From: CAZXEU01 sp965207385
GTDB taxonomy: Bacteria; Bacteroidota; Rhodothermia; Rhodothermales; Bin80
Assembly: GCA_965207385.1 (NCBI GenBank)
Contig: CBDBLZ010000021.1
Coordinates: forward strand, 496,001-560,000
Length of the DNA: 64,000 bases
Direction of reading: 5' to 3'
Part shown: in pieces, positions 42,063 through 51,278 of the stretch
How the letters are laid out: every line of letters starts with the position of its first letter
Position numbering within the stretch: position 1 is the first letter of the stretch
Position numbers and translations under genes: made by a program
Notes under the pieces: generated by a model
Database searches by the model: none
The model's input: the letters and a program-made list of their open reading frames with translations, nothing else
Told to the model about the DNA's origin: nothing

Positions 42063-43997
42063 ATGACTGGACACATGATATCCGGCATATCGGAGCAAGG
42101 ATTCGATGTGATTGTCGTCGGCGCCGGACATGCGGGCACTGAAGCGGCAGCAGCGGCGGCGCGCATGGGCGCGCGCACGCTGCTTGTGACAATGAGCCTT
42201 GATGCCATTGGACGAATGTCTTGCAATCCCGCCATTGGCGGGATTGGCAAAGGGCACATCGTGCGGGAGATCGACGCCTTGGGCGGAATCATGGGCAGGA
42301 CAGCCGACCGTGCGGGAATCCAGTTCCGAATGTTGAATAGGCGGAAGGGGCCTGCTGTGTGGGGCCCCCGCGCCCAGTGCGACCGGGTTGAGTATGCTGT
42401 GGCCGTCCGGGAGTGCGTTGAAGCGATACCAGGCCTTTTTCTGCGGGCAGACCTGGTGACGGATTTGCTTGTCGAGCAAGGTGAGGTCGCGGGAGTCCGC
42501 TGTCAGTTGGCAGGCGACTTGCATACTCGGAGCGTTGTGCTGACGAGCGGGACATTTATGAATGGCACAATACATGTGGGTTCAAAGAGCTACGGCGGCG
42601 GCCGCATGGGTGAACGCGCAAGCACCGGCCTGACCGGGTGCTTGCACGCGCTTGGATTCGAAAGCGGACGTCTGAAAACAGGGACGCCGCCTCGAGTGGA
42701 TGGCAGGACGATTGACTATAGGCATCTGGTCGAGCAGCAGGGCGACAGCAATCCAAGCCCGTTTTCTTATATGACCGACGAGTTGACGGCCGACCAGTTG
42801 AGCTGCTGGCTCACACATACGTCGCCGGACGTACACGGAGTGCTGCGCGAGGGATTTGCAGAGAGCCCGATGTTCAACGGTCGGATTCGGGGGACAGGGC
42901 CCAGGTATTGTCCGTCCATTGAAGACAAGATCTCCCGGTTCGCCACAAAGGCCCACCATCAAATTTTTCTTGAACCGGAAGGCCGCCGGACGACCGAGGT
43001 GTATGTCAACGGTTTTTCCACGAGCCTGCCCGAGAGAATACAGGCGGAGGCACTGCGCAGGATCAGGGGGTTGGAGCAGGCCCACATGCTGAGGCCCGGC
43101 TATGCGATCGAGTATGACTACTTTCCTCCGTATCAGCTTCGTTATTCCCTGGAAACGAAGGCTATATCCGGCCTCTTCTTTGCAGGACAGATCAACGGCA
43201 CTACGGGCTACGAAGAGGCGGCAGCCCAAGGGCTGTTGGCCGGCATCAATGCCGTGCGACGACTGGACAAGCGAGACCCGGTGGTCTTGCGACGGTCCCA
43301 GGCCTACATTGGCGTCTTGATTGATGACCTGGTGGCGAAAGGCACCGACGAGCCCTACCGAATGTTTACCTCGCGTGCGGAGCACCGCATACTGCTGCGG
43401 CAGGACAACGCGGATTTGCGGCTAACGGAGTTGGGCTATCGGCTCGGCAGCGCCTCGAGAAGCCGCTATGAGCGGATGATTGCGAAGAGGAATGCGATGG
43501 CGGAAACGCAGGCGGTACTGGAGGCAACGTCTGCCAGGCCAGACGCTGTCAATGATTACCTGTTATCGGTCGGAAGTGCCCCAATCAGACAATCAGAGCG
43601 CCTTGCAAGACTCGCTGTTCGGCCTGAAGTTGAGCTGGCTGATCTGCTTAGGGCTGCGGGGATAGCAAGCGCCAGGATCACGCCGGTAGCGGGAATGGAG
43701 AGCGTCGAGCGACTCGTTGAGACAGAGTTGAAGTACGCCGGATATGTGGAGCGCCAGGAGGAAGAGGTACGGCGCCTGGCGGGCTTGGAGGAACTGGCCA
43801 TTCCGGCCGGCTTCGATTTTGCTGCAGTACAGGCTATTTCCATGGAAGCGCGCGAAAAGCTAGCGCGCATACAACCGGACAATTTGGCCCAGGCTTCCCG
43901 GATCAGCGGAGTCAGTCCCGCAGATATCGCGGTGCTGATGGTGCTGCTCAAGCGGGCACCTATTGGCTCAGCTCGGAATGTTTCACGTGAAACATGA
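42063..43997 (+). CDS. mnmG: tRNA uridine modification enzyme MnmG (GidA)
   Basis: A protein of 644 residues. DVIVVGAGHAGTEAAAAAARMGA binds FAD, NPAIGGIGKGHIVREIDALGG is diagnostic, and the C-terminus has AGIASARITPVAG. The product ends NVSRET because the parS sequence is part of its last codons. It acts with MnmE. Confidence 0.96.
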   Translation: MTGHMISGISEQGFDVIVVGAGHAGTEAAAAAARMGARTLLVTMSLDAIGRMSCNPAIGGIGKGHIVREIDALGGIMGRTADRAGIQFRMLNRRKGPAVWGPRAQCDRVEYAVAVRECVEAIPGLFLRADLVTDLLVEQGEVAGVRCQLAGDLHTRSVVLTSGTFMNGTIHVGSKSYGGGRMGERASTGLTGCLHALGFESGRLKTGTPPRVDGRTIDYRHLVEQQGDSNPSPFSYMTDELTADQLSCWLTHTSPDVHGVLREGFAESPMFNGRIRGTGPRYCPSIEDKISRFATKAHHQIFLEPEGRRTTEVYVNGFSTSLPERIQAEALRRIRGLEQAHMLRPGYAIEYDYFPPYQLRYSLETKAISGLFFAGQINGTTGYEEAAAQGLLAGINAVRRLDKRDPVVLRRSQAYIGVLIDDLVAKGTDEPYRMFTSRAEHRILLRQDNADLRLTELGYRLGSASRSRYERMIAKRNAMAETQAVLEATSARPDAVNDYLLSVGSAPIRQSERLARLAVRPEVELADLLRAAGIASARITPVAGMESVERLVETELKYAGYVERQEEEVRRLAGLEELAIPAGFDFAAVQAISMEAREKLARIQPDNLAQASRISGVSPADIAVLMVLLKRAPIGSARNVSRET

Positions 43998-44667
43998 GGC
44001 ACTCCGGGGCCGTCGGGAGATGATCACCGTGCACCCGGCCATCATATGGGAGGAATTGTCTGGCAGGCAGCAACGGTTGCTCAAGACCTTCGAGGGACTG
44101 CTTCTTGAAGCGAACGCGCGCCTGAATCTGGTCTCCCGCGCCACGGCCACAGAATTGCACAGGCGGCATGTGTTGCACAGTCTGGCGCTGGCAGCTCGGC
44201 CGTTCCAGGATGGGTCCGCAGTGGTGGACTGGGGAACGGGCGGAGGCCTGCCGGCAATTCCATTGGCAATCGCTTTCCCGACCGTCAGCTTTCATGCGGT
44301 GGATGCCTCGGAAAGAAAGACGCTCGCCGTAAGGCTAATGGCAAGGCGTCTCGGGTTGCACAACCTCACGACATGGACCTGCAGGGCAGAATTGTGGCCG
44401 GGTAGGGCACACTACTCCGTATCGCGTGCCGTCGCGTCGCTCCGAACACTGTGGCAATGGCATGCCCGCATTGCCGATTCCGACGGAGCAGACCGGTTTC
44501 CCGGGGTCTGGTGTCCCGGGGCGGTTTGCCTGAAGGGAGGAGATCTGGGCGATGAGATTGCGGATATGAACGGGGAGTATCCATCTGTGCAAGTTGACAC
44601 AGTGGCCCTGGCGGGTGAAGGCTTCACCTCGGTCAAGTCTATAGTACATATGAAGGAACTGGTGTAG
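43978..44667 (+). CDS. rsmG: 16S rRNA (guanine-N7) methyltransferase RsmG
   Basis: A product of 229 residues if ATG 43978 is used, which overlaps mnmG and translates parS as MFHVKH. ATG 44020 would give 215 residues and may be the true start. The SAM-binding segment is VVDWGTGGGLPAIPLAIAFP, followed by FHAVDASERKTLAVRLMARRLGL. It methylates G527 of 16S rRNA. Confidence 0.9.
   Translation: MFHVKHEALRGRREMITVHPAIIWEELSGRQQRLLKTFEGLLLEANARLNLVSRATATELHRRHVLHSLALAARPFQDGSAVVDWGTGGGLPAIPLAIAFPTVSFHAVDASERKTLAVRLMARRLGLHNLTTWTCRAELWPGRAHYSVSRAVASLRTLWQWHARIADSDGADRFPGVWCPGAVCLKGGDLGDEIADMNGEYPSVQVDTVALAGEGFTSVKSIVHMKELV
43979..43994. promoter_or_regulatory. parS site 1
   Basis: TGTTTCACGTGAAACA is the perfect 16-bp palindromic ParB/Spo0J binding site. 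It spans the last codons of mnmG and the candidate start of rsmG. It sits about 14 kb from the inferred origin, as is usual for chromosomal parS. Confidence 0.93.
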
Positions 44668-45863
44668 ATGGGCAGGACCCGAGCTGTTGAGAATCCGTCT
44701 TGCGCCGGGGTCCATGGCCGCGCACGGGATTTCGATCGCCTCACCAGCCATGTTAGCTGCGCGGTGCGCCGACGCTGGTCCGCAGGAAACAACCTGGGGT
44801 CCCTGCGAAGCAGCATGACGGCCCACCACCTTCGGAAGAACGCGTCGGTGCTTCGGTATCGGCGCATAAGCCGCAATGTTTCACGTGAAACATTGCACTT
44901 GGCGTGGCCGGACTGCGTCGTTGCGGCGAAAGCGTGGCAACAGATTCGCAATGCAGTGCATGGCGGATATCAAGTTGACAGCGGGCCCAAGCCCCCGGGC
45001 TCGTTATCGACTAGGCAATTCCATTACCGGCTCCGCTCGCATCGGCACGCCCCGGATCGAAGAGCCTTTTCCATTGAACGTATGAGGAGCCTGTAGTCTG
45101 CTTCAGTACATGCAGAGCCCGCTAATATGGCAGATTCGGGCCAGCTGTCGCGGTGCCGTTCTCAAGCCACCTCCGGGTGCCAATTTGTCGGATCAGTAGC
45201 TCATGGCGTGTGCGGCTAATCAAACGCAGGCGGAACAACCGCCAAATCCCGGGGGCACGCGTGCTCGAGCAGGTGCCGTCCCGGCTCATCCTGCAGCCCG
45301 CCGCACTGTCGTCAAGTTGTGCAAAGCCCCTCAAGCCAAGGGACGTAATACCGGTCAGGGATTGGCCCTTGCTGCCTGCCGGATGCGGTTTCAGGCGGTC
45401 TTTTCAGTCGTCGAGGCCGGTAGGAGCCGAAGCCCCATCAGAATTCTGGATTCGCAAGACGGTGAAGCGTTGCCTGCAAAGAGAGCCGGTACCGGTGCGG
45501 TCGTCATGCGAGAGGAACGCTTGATGCGTGGCACTAAGGGACAGACCGCCCACCTGGCGAGCGCAACCTCGTGCGTCGCGAAAAAGGCCGTACCCTCGCA
45601 GCGGGCGAACGCAATTGCCCGGCAATGCAGATTGCAGGCCCTGGCGCCGTATGAGACGGCGTGGCAGCGACGCCGGCCTGTGTACGAGCATGATTTGCAA
45701 AGCTGCCGGGAAAGCACGACATGCAGGATCATTTGGATCATCTGGTGCCGGGGATGTCGTGCACGGGATGGTGGGTCGCTGGCTCAATCAATCGTTCCTG
45801 GGATAAGGGAAGTGAATCACGGACACGCTCTATCCAGGCACCACGGAGATCGCGCAAATACAG
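44668..45863. other. Long gene-poor region after rsmG
   Basis: A stretch of 1196 bases contains the second parS and otherwise no recognised gene. Open frames exist (for example 45203-45871 plus), but they are rich in Cys, Arg and Gln and lack motifs. No tRNA, tmRNA, RNase P RNA or SRP RNA pattern is seen. The parA-parB genes that commonly follow rsmG are absent. Confidence 0.5.
44877..44892. promoter_or_regulatory. parS site 2
   Basis: A second perfect TGTTTCACGTGAAACA, 898 bp from the first and inside the gene-poor region, extended by one more symmetric A/T base on each side (aTGTTT...AAACAt). Two clustered perfect sites support a functional centromere. Confidence 0.92.
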
Positions 45864-46826
45864 ATGGGTAACCGCGAACGCGCTCACAACCGCACCGAAA
45901 GGTTGTTTGCGCTTGTTCTGCTACTCCAGAACAGGCCCAACATGACCTCGCGCGACCTCGCTGAGCATTTTGGTGTAAGTCGGCGGACCATCTTCCGGGA
46001 CCTGAGGGCACTGGGGGAGTCCGGGGTCCCGCTGACCTACGGCGAGAAAGGAGGATACGAAATCCTTGAAGGATACCAGCTGCCGCCCTTGATGCTATCT
46101 GGGCGCCAGGCAGCAATGCTACTCGTGGGAGCTGACTTCATGAAGCTGCAGGCGGACGCCTCGCTTAGGAAGGAAGCCTCGGAAGTGGCCATGAAGATCC
46201 GGTCTGTTCTTCCCAAGCATGCTAGAGAGTACATGGATCGGTTAACCGAGCGGACAGTCCTCGATCCATACTGGCTGCACGAGGAGGCTGCCGAAGCGAG
46301 CGGTCGCTGGTACGAATTAAGTGAGGCTATAGCACAGCGCCGCAGTATTGCGATGAGCTATTACGTGGAGAGCCGCAAGGAATTGACCAAGAGAAAAGTC
46401 AATCCACTCGGACTCGTTTACTACGTCGACCACTGGAACCTTGTCGCCTACGATCTTTTGCGGTCAGACATTCGCAATTTCCTCATAGAGAACATCCGGG
46501 AGATGTTTGTGCTAACGGAGCGATTCTCGCCGCCGCCCGGCTTCCGGCTTCAGGAATACATCAGGGCGCAGGGAAAGCGACCGGAAAGAACCGTAATTCG
46601 TTTCGCGGCACACCTGTATCCCAGGGCCCGGCGGATGCTGCCGGCAGGCATCGAACAGGAGCGGCGAACCGGGAATTTTGTAGAGGTAACCATCCAGTTT
46701 GAGAACCTGGCCTACCTGGCCCGCTACCTCCTTCGTTTCGGTACAGGCGTCGAAGTGTTGGAACCGCCGGCCCTCAGGGATCAGATGCATGAGCTGGCGA
46801 TGGGCCTGGCGGGCCTCTACGGCTGA
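45864..46826 (+). CDS. HTH and WYL-domain transcriptional regulator (YafY/PafBC-like)
   Basis: A protein of 320 residues. The N-terminal winged helix-turn-helix (residues 10-65) has MTSRDLAEHFGVSRRTIFRDLRALGESGVPL. A WYL domain follows at about 140-215 (RSIAMSYYVESRKE ... VNPLGLVYYVDHWNLVAYDLL). A C-terminal WCX-like part completes it. Such regulators sense ligands, often oligonucleotides or DNA-damage signals, through the WYL domain. Its targets are unknown; it precedes the convergent mfd. Confidence 0.88.
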   Translation: MGNRERAHNRTERLFALVLLLQNRPNMTSRDLAEHFGVSRRTIFRDLRALGESGVPLTYGEKGGYEILEGYQLPPLMLSGRQAAMLLVGADFMKLQADASLRKEASEVAMKIRSVLPKHAREYMDRLTERTVLDPYWLHEEAAEASGRWYELSEAIAQRRSIAMSYYVESRKELTKRKVNPLGLVYYVDHWNLVAYDLLRSDIRNFLIENIREMFVLTERFSPPPGFRLQEYIRAQGKRPERTVIRFAAHLYPRARRMLPAGIEQERRTGNFVEVTIQFENLAYLARYLLRFGTGVEVLEPPALRDQMHELAMGLAGLYG

Positions 46827-46841
46827 CGCCCCCATGCCGAA

Positions 46842-49800
46842 TCATTCAACCTGAAGGGCACTAAGGACGGTGACTGCCGCCGGCAGGCTGCGAACGTCCT
46901 GCACAATGGCCCGGAGTTTGCCCCGTCTGGTTTCCCTGAACACAAAGTCCTGCTCCAGACATGCAAGCTTTTCCAGCAGCGGCGTGCGGACGGTATCAAA
47001 GAAAACGGGATCGGAATCCGCCGCCGGAAAAACAAGGAACAGGCGTCGATTGCGGTACTGTACGCGCGGCAGGCGCAGATGCTGGCCATAGTATTTCAGT
47101 TCGGCCGCGTAAAGCAGGTTCTCCACTTCCGGGGGCAGCGGCCCGAACCGGTCCGTGATCTCGGCCCGAACGTCGGCCAGTCCTTCCAGGGACGCGGAAG
47201 AACTGATTCTTTGATAGACGCCAAGTCTTTCAAGTTGACTCGCGATGAAGCCATCGGGGATCAGAGTATCCTCATCCACATCCACTGCGGTTTCCGCAAC
47301 GGGCCGTGGCGGAACGGACAACTCTTTGAATTCCTCCTGCTTAAGCTCTCGCACGGCCTCGTCCAGCACAGAATGGTAGGTTTCGTAGCCCAGTTCGGCT
47401 AGGAAGCCGCTCTGCTGCCCACCGAGGAGATTGCCAGCGCCGCGAATGTCGAGATCTCGCATAGCCAGTTGGAATCCGCTCCCGAGCTCTCCTAATTCCT
47501 CTACGGCTTGCAGGCGGCGACGGGCTTCCCTTGTCAGTGCCTGGACGGAGGGTACGAGCAGATAGCAATATGCCTTGCGAATGCTCCGCCCTACGCGACC
47601 CCGAAGCTGGTGAAGATCAGCCAGACCGAATCGCTGGGCACGGTCAACGATGATCGTGTTTGCGTTCGAGATGTCAAGCCCGTTTTCTATGATCGCCGTT
47701 GAGACAAGCACGTCGAACTTGTGATCGACAAAGCCCATCATTATCCGCTCAAGGTCCCTCGGCTTCATCTGCCCGTGAGCAACCTGGAGGTGCACTTCAG
47801 GTACGAGCTCGCGCAGCATTGAGGCTGCGGACTCGATGGATCTCACACGGTTGTGAATATAGAAGACCTGGCCTTCGCGGCCCACTTCATGCAGAATCGC
47901 CTGCCGAACAAGGTTTCGGTCATAGGTATGGATTTCTGTAGCGACGGCCTGGCGATTTGGCGGAGGCGTAGCCATGATCGACAGGTCCCTGGCTCCCATG
48001 AGCGAAAACTGCAGTGTACGCGGAATCGGCGTGGCCGTTAGGGTAAGCGTGTCCACGCCAACACGCAGCTGGCGCAGCTTTTCCTTTACACTCACTCCGA
48101 ATCGCTGCTCTTCGTCGACTATCAGGAGGCCCAGATCCTTGAATTGCACGTCTTTGGACACCAGGCGCTGTGTTCCAATTGCTATGTCTACCTTGCCCTG
48201 AGCGATCGCCTGGATACTGTCGCGCAACGCAGCATTTGACTGAAAGCGGGACAGCATGTCAATTCGTAGCGGAAATGCTGCCAGGCGTTTGCTGAACGTG
48301 TCATAATGCTGGCGGGCCAGAATCGTTGTCGGAACGAGGATGGCAACCTGCTTGCTTTCAATGGCCGCCTTGAAAGCCGCCCGAATCGCCACTTCCGTCT
48401 TGCCGAAGCCGACGTCCCCGCACACGAGGCGGTCCATAGGTGCAGAGGCTTCCATGTCCTGCTTTACGTCCAGGCAGGCACGCGCCTGATCAGGTGTGTC
48501 CTCGTGCGGGAACGCTGCTTCCAATTCGCACTGCCATACCGTGTCGGTACCAAACGGATACCCGCTTGTAGACTTGCGCTTAGAGTACAGCCTGATGAGA
48601 TCACGGGCGATGTCCTTTATGCGACTCTTCGTGCGCGTCTTCGTGCGCTCCCACTGTCCCGTACCCAGCGTTGTCAGTCGAGGCTGGTGACCTTCCTGGC
48701 CAGCGTACTTGTGCAGCTTGTGTACGGCATTGACGTTTACATACAGCACGTCTTCGCCGGCGTAGAGGATCTTCAGCGCCTCCTGCTGCTTGCCCCGAAC
48801 GGTGATGCGATGGAAGCCGGCAAACTTGCCGATGCCAAAGTCGGTGTGAACCACGAAATCCCCCGGGTGGAGTCTGCGAACCTCGTGCTGTCGCAGTCCG
48901 CCCACCCGAGCCGGTTTCCTTCGGGGGGGACGAAACCGCCTTCCAAAAATCTCATGGTCGACATAGACCGCCAATTGCGCAGTTTCGAACCCTTGGTGCA
49001 GGGATTCCACTACAATGCTTAGTCGGCACTCGTCCAACTCCCGAGAGAGGAGGGCACGCAGGCGGTCCCGCTGATGTCTGGTCTCACACAGGATGTACGT
49101 GTCTGCTCCACGGACGGAATTCTCCCCAATCTGGCGGCGGAGCCTGTCCAGTCCACCCGCAAAGCGCGGCGGAGGTCTGGCACCAATGTCATGCGCCACC
49201 GCAGACTCTCTCTGGGCAAATGTTCCGAATGAGATTTGCGCAAAGCGGCCAAATTCTGCATGAAGAGCAGCATGGGATCTGAATGCCTGCGCATACTCCT
49301 CGGTCTCCTCTTGCACATCCCCCGTGCCCTTGCGAAATGCCATGCTGTCAAACGTGGCAAGAAGCGTCTCGTGAGTGATGTACTGGAGCAGCGAAGTCTG
49401 TCCGCGGTCCTGCTCAATTCCGATGTGCTGCAGGTTGGGCACAATCCTTACGGCTTCGAGCTGCCTGAGCGACCGCTGCGTGCGGGGATCGAATTCACGG
49501 ATGGCTTCTATATCGTCACCAAGGAACTCAAGCCGAACAGGATAATCACGTGTATATCCATATATGTCGACGATACCTCCGCGCCATGCCACCTCTCCGA
49601 CCGTCTCCACGAAGTCAACCCGTTCAAAATCCCGCTCGAGAAGCTGGAGCACGAGGCTCTGCGGCGAGATCTCCTGTCCCGGCTTGAGCTTTACGATCTC
49701 CTCAACCGCAGCATCCGGCAGGGGAACGGACTCACCGAGTGCACCTGCACTGGAGACGAGGATGCCGCAAAACCCGGTGACGAGTTGCGCGAGGACATCG

Positions 49801-50210
49801 CACCGCTGCACCATGGGCACGGTATCCGCGAGAGAATCCTGGGCTCTGCGACGCGCACCGCTGGGCGGAAACAGTAACGGTTGCGATGCATCCGCGGCCA
49901 GTGAGGCAAGGTCGGTGTGGAGGTACTGAGCAGCATCTGCATCCGCGGTGACGGCAAGAATCGGGCGCCGGCATTCTTCAAATACATAATTGAGCAGGAA
50001 AGCAGGCAGCGACCCGGCTGTCCCCTCCAGACGCAGGATCGGCATATGCGAGCCTGTCGCCTCGCGGGCCCACGATACAATCGGTCCCCCGTCAAGACCG
50101 GAGAACAGTCGGGAATAGATGACAGAGAGCGACACGGAGCAATTCCGGCATATGGCAATGCCGGTCAGGAGGAACTCGGGATTAACGTCCGCGCACGGCC
50201 CGCCGTACAA
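46842..50210 (-). CDS. mfd: Transcription-repair coupling factor Mfd
   Basis: A product of up to 1122 residues. The start is uncertain: the longest frame uses TTG 50210 and overlaps murQ by 29 bp; ATG 50045 is internal and probably too late. The UvrB-homology module is near residues 60-330. The RNA polymerase-binding CarD-like domain has GDFVVHTDFGIGKFAGFHRI. The translocase has GDVGFGKTEVAIRAAFKA, DEEQRFGV, TLTATPIPRTLQFSL and the TRG region, ending in the TRCF domain. It removes stalled polymerase and recruits UvrA, which is also encoded in this window. Confidence 0.95.
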   Translation of the reverse strand: MYGGPCADVNPEFLLTGIAICRNCSVSLSVIYSRLFSGLDGGPIVSWAREATGSHMPILRLEGTAGSLPAFLLNYVFEECRRPILAVTADADAAQYLHTDLASLAADASQPLLFPPSGARRRAQDSLADTVPMVQRCDVLAQLVTGFCGILVSSAGALGESVPLPDAAVEEIVKLKPGQEISPQSLVLQLLERDFERVDFVETVGEVAWRGGIVDIYGYTRDYPVRLEFLGDDIEAIREFDPRTQRSLRQLEAVRIVPNLQHIGIEQDRGQTSLLQYITHETLLATFDSMAFRKGTGDVQEETEEYAQAFRSHAALHAEFGRFAQISFGTFAQRESAVAHDIGARPPPRFAGGLDRLRRQIGENSVRGADTYILCETRHQRDRLRALLSRELDECRLSIVVESLHQGFETAQLAVYVDHEIFGRRFRPPRRKPARVGGLRQHEVRRLHPGDFVVHTDFGIGKFAGFHRITVRGKQQEALKILYAGEDVLYVNVNAVHKLHKYAGQEGHQPRLTTLGTGQWERTKTRTKSRIKDIARDLIRLYSKRKSTSGYPFGTDTVWQCELEAAFPHEDTPDQARACLDVKQDMEASAPMDRLVCGDVGFGKTEVAIRAAFKAAIESKQVAILVPTTILARQHYDTFSKRLAAFPLRIDMLSRFQSNAALRDSIQAIAQGKVDIAIGTQRLVSKDVQFKDLGLLIVDEEQRFGVSVKEKLRQLRVGVDTLTLTATPIPRTLQFSLMGARDLSIMATPPPNRQAVATEIHTYDRNLVRQAILHEVGREGQVFYIHNRVRSIESAASMLRELVPEVHLQVAHGQMKPRDLERIMMGFVDHKFDVLVSTAIIENGLDISNANTIIVDRAQRFGLADLHQLRGRVGRSIRKAYCYLLVPSVQALTREARRRLQAVEELGELGSGFQLAMRDLDIRGAGNLLGGQQSGFLAELGYETYHSVLDEAVRELKQEEFKELSVPPRPVAETAVDVDEDTLIPDGFIASQLERLGVYQRISSSASLEGLADVRAEITDRFGPLPPEVENLLYAAELKYYGQHLRLPRVQYRNRRLFLVFPAADSDPVFFDTVRTPLLEKLACLEQDFVFRETRRGKLRAIVQDVRSLPAAVTVLSALQVE

Positions 50211-51102
50211 ATCCGCCTGCTGATTCCAGACGACGCCGTGCCTCAGGAAGCGAGGTTTTGGCCAAGTGCATGACGAGAGCTGCTTTCACATGCCCTTCGG
50301 CGTCCACAAGGAGCCTGGATGCAGCCTCGTAGTCCAGACCTGTGACCGACATGACTGTGCGCTTGGACCGCTCGACCAGCTTCTGTGCCCCCATCTGCAA
50401 GTCAACCATCATGTTTTCGTAGACCTTGCCAAGCCTGATCATGGCGGCTGTAGTAATCATGTTCAGGACGAGCTTTTGCGCCGTGCCACTCTTCATTCGC
50501 GTGGATCCCATGATAACCTCCGGGCCTACCACAACACATATGGCTACGTCTACATCGAGATCAAAGGTTGCGCGCGGATTGCATGTAACGAAGATGGTTT
50601 GGCAACCCAGCCTTCGCGCTTCGCAGACAGCGCCCCTCACATACGGCGTCCGCCGGCTGGCAGCGATTCCACACACCACGTCGTTCGCGGAGACTTCAGC
50701 GCCCTGTATGGCGCGGGCACCGTCCGTCGCGGAATCTTCAGCGCCTTCCTGAGAGCGAAAAACTGCATCGCGTCCGCCGGCAATTATGCCTTGGACCATG
50801 GAGGGCGGGGTTCCGAAGGTGGGCGGACATTCCGACGCATCAAGGATACCCAGACGGCCACTGGTCCCCGCGCCTACATAAATGAGCCTTCCCCCTGCCT
50901 TGAGCGCGTTGACCACAATGGATACAGCTTTCGCAATGTATGGGATCTCCCCGCGCACGGCGCCAGGAACGGCAAGGTCCTCATCATTGATGACCTGAAG
51001 TATTTCGGGCACAGAGGCCATATCGATGTTGAGAGACCGGGGATTGCGACCTTCCGTGACGAGGTTCTGCAGTTCTGCGAAGACAGCTCGGGATTCGGTC
51101 AT
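50182..51102 (-). CDS. murQ: N-acetylmuramic acid 6-phosphate etherase
   Basis: A protein of 306 residues from ATG 51102; the upstream in-frame extension does not match the family. LIYVGAGTSGRLGILDASECPPTFG is the SIS sugar-phosphate-binding signature, and GPEVIMGSTRMKSGTAQKLVLNM is the family C-terminal signature. It cleaves MurNAc-6-phosphate to GlcNAc-6-phosphate and lactate in cell-wall recycling. It is next to mfd on the same strand and divergent from recF. Confidence 0.95.
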   Translation of the reverse strand: MTESRAVFAELQNLVTEGRNPRSLNIDMASVPEILQVINDEDLAVPGAVRGEIPYIAKAVSIVVNALKAGGRLIYVGAGTSGRLGILDASECPPTFGTPPSMVQGIIAGGRDAVFRSQEGAEDSATDGARAIQGAEVSANDVVCGIAASRRTPYVRGAVCEARRLGCQTIFVTCNPRATFDLDVDVAICVVVGPEVIMGSTRMKSGTAQKLVLNMITTAAMIRLGKVYENMMVDLQMGAQKLVERSKRTVMSVTGLDYEAASRLLVDAEGHVKAALVMHLAKTSLPEARRRLESAGGFVRRAVRGR

Positions 51103-51278
51103 TTCGCGTACATGAAATGGTCGGTCAAAGATACGCCGGGCCGCACAACAAGTCGGACCTGTCGCCCCGTTCGGGCGCGGCATCCAGCGCGGTGTTTCGG
51201 GCAGGATACGCAAGGCCGTCCGGAGACTGAACGATTTTGAGCTGAGCCAGTACCGCATTCCTTCAATTCAAGGCAAGC

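Noticed and set aside
45203..45871. A 222-codon plus-strand open frame in the gap before the WYL regulator
   Set aside because: The translation is rich in Cys, Arg and Gln, has no domain or signal pattern, and runs over the start of the real regulator gene. It looks like a chance open frame in G+C-rich DNA.
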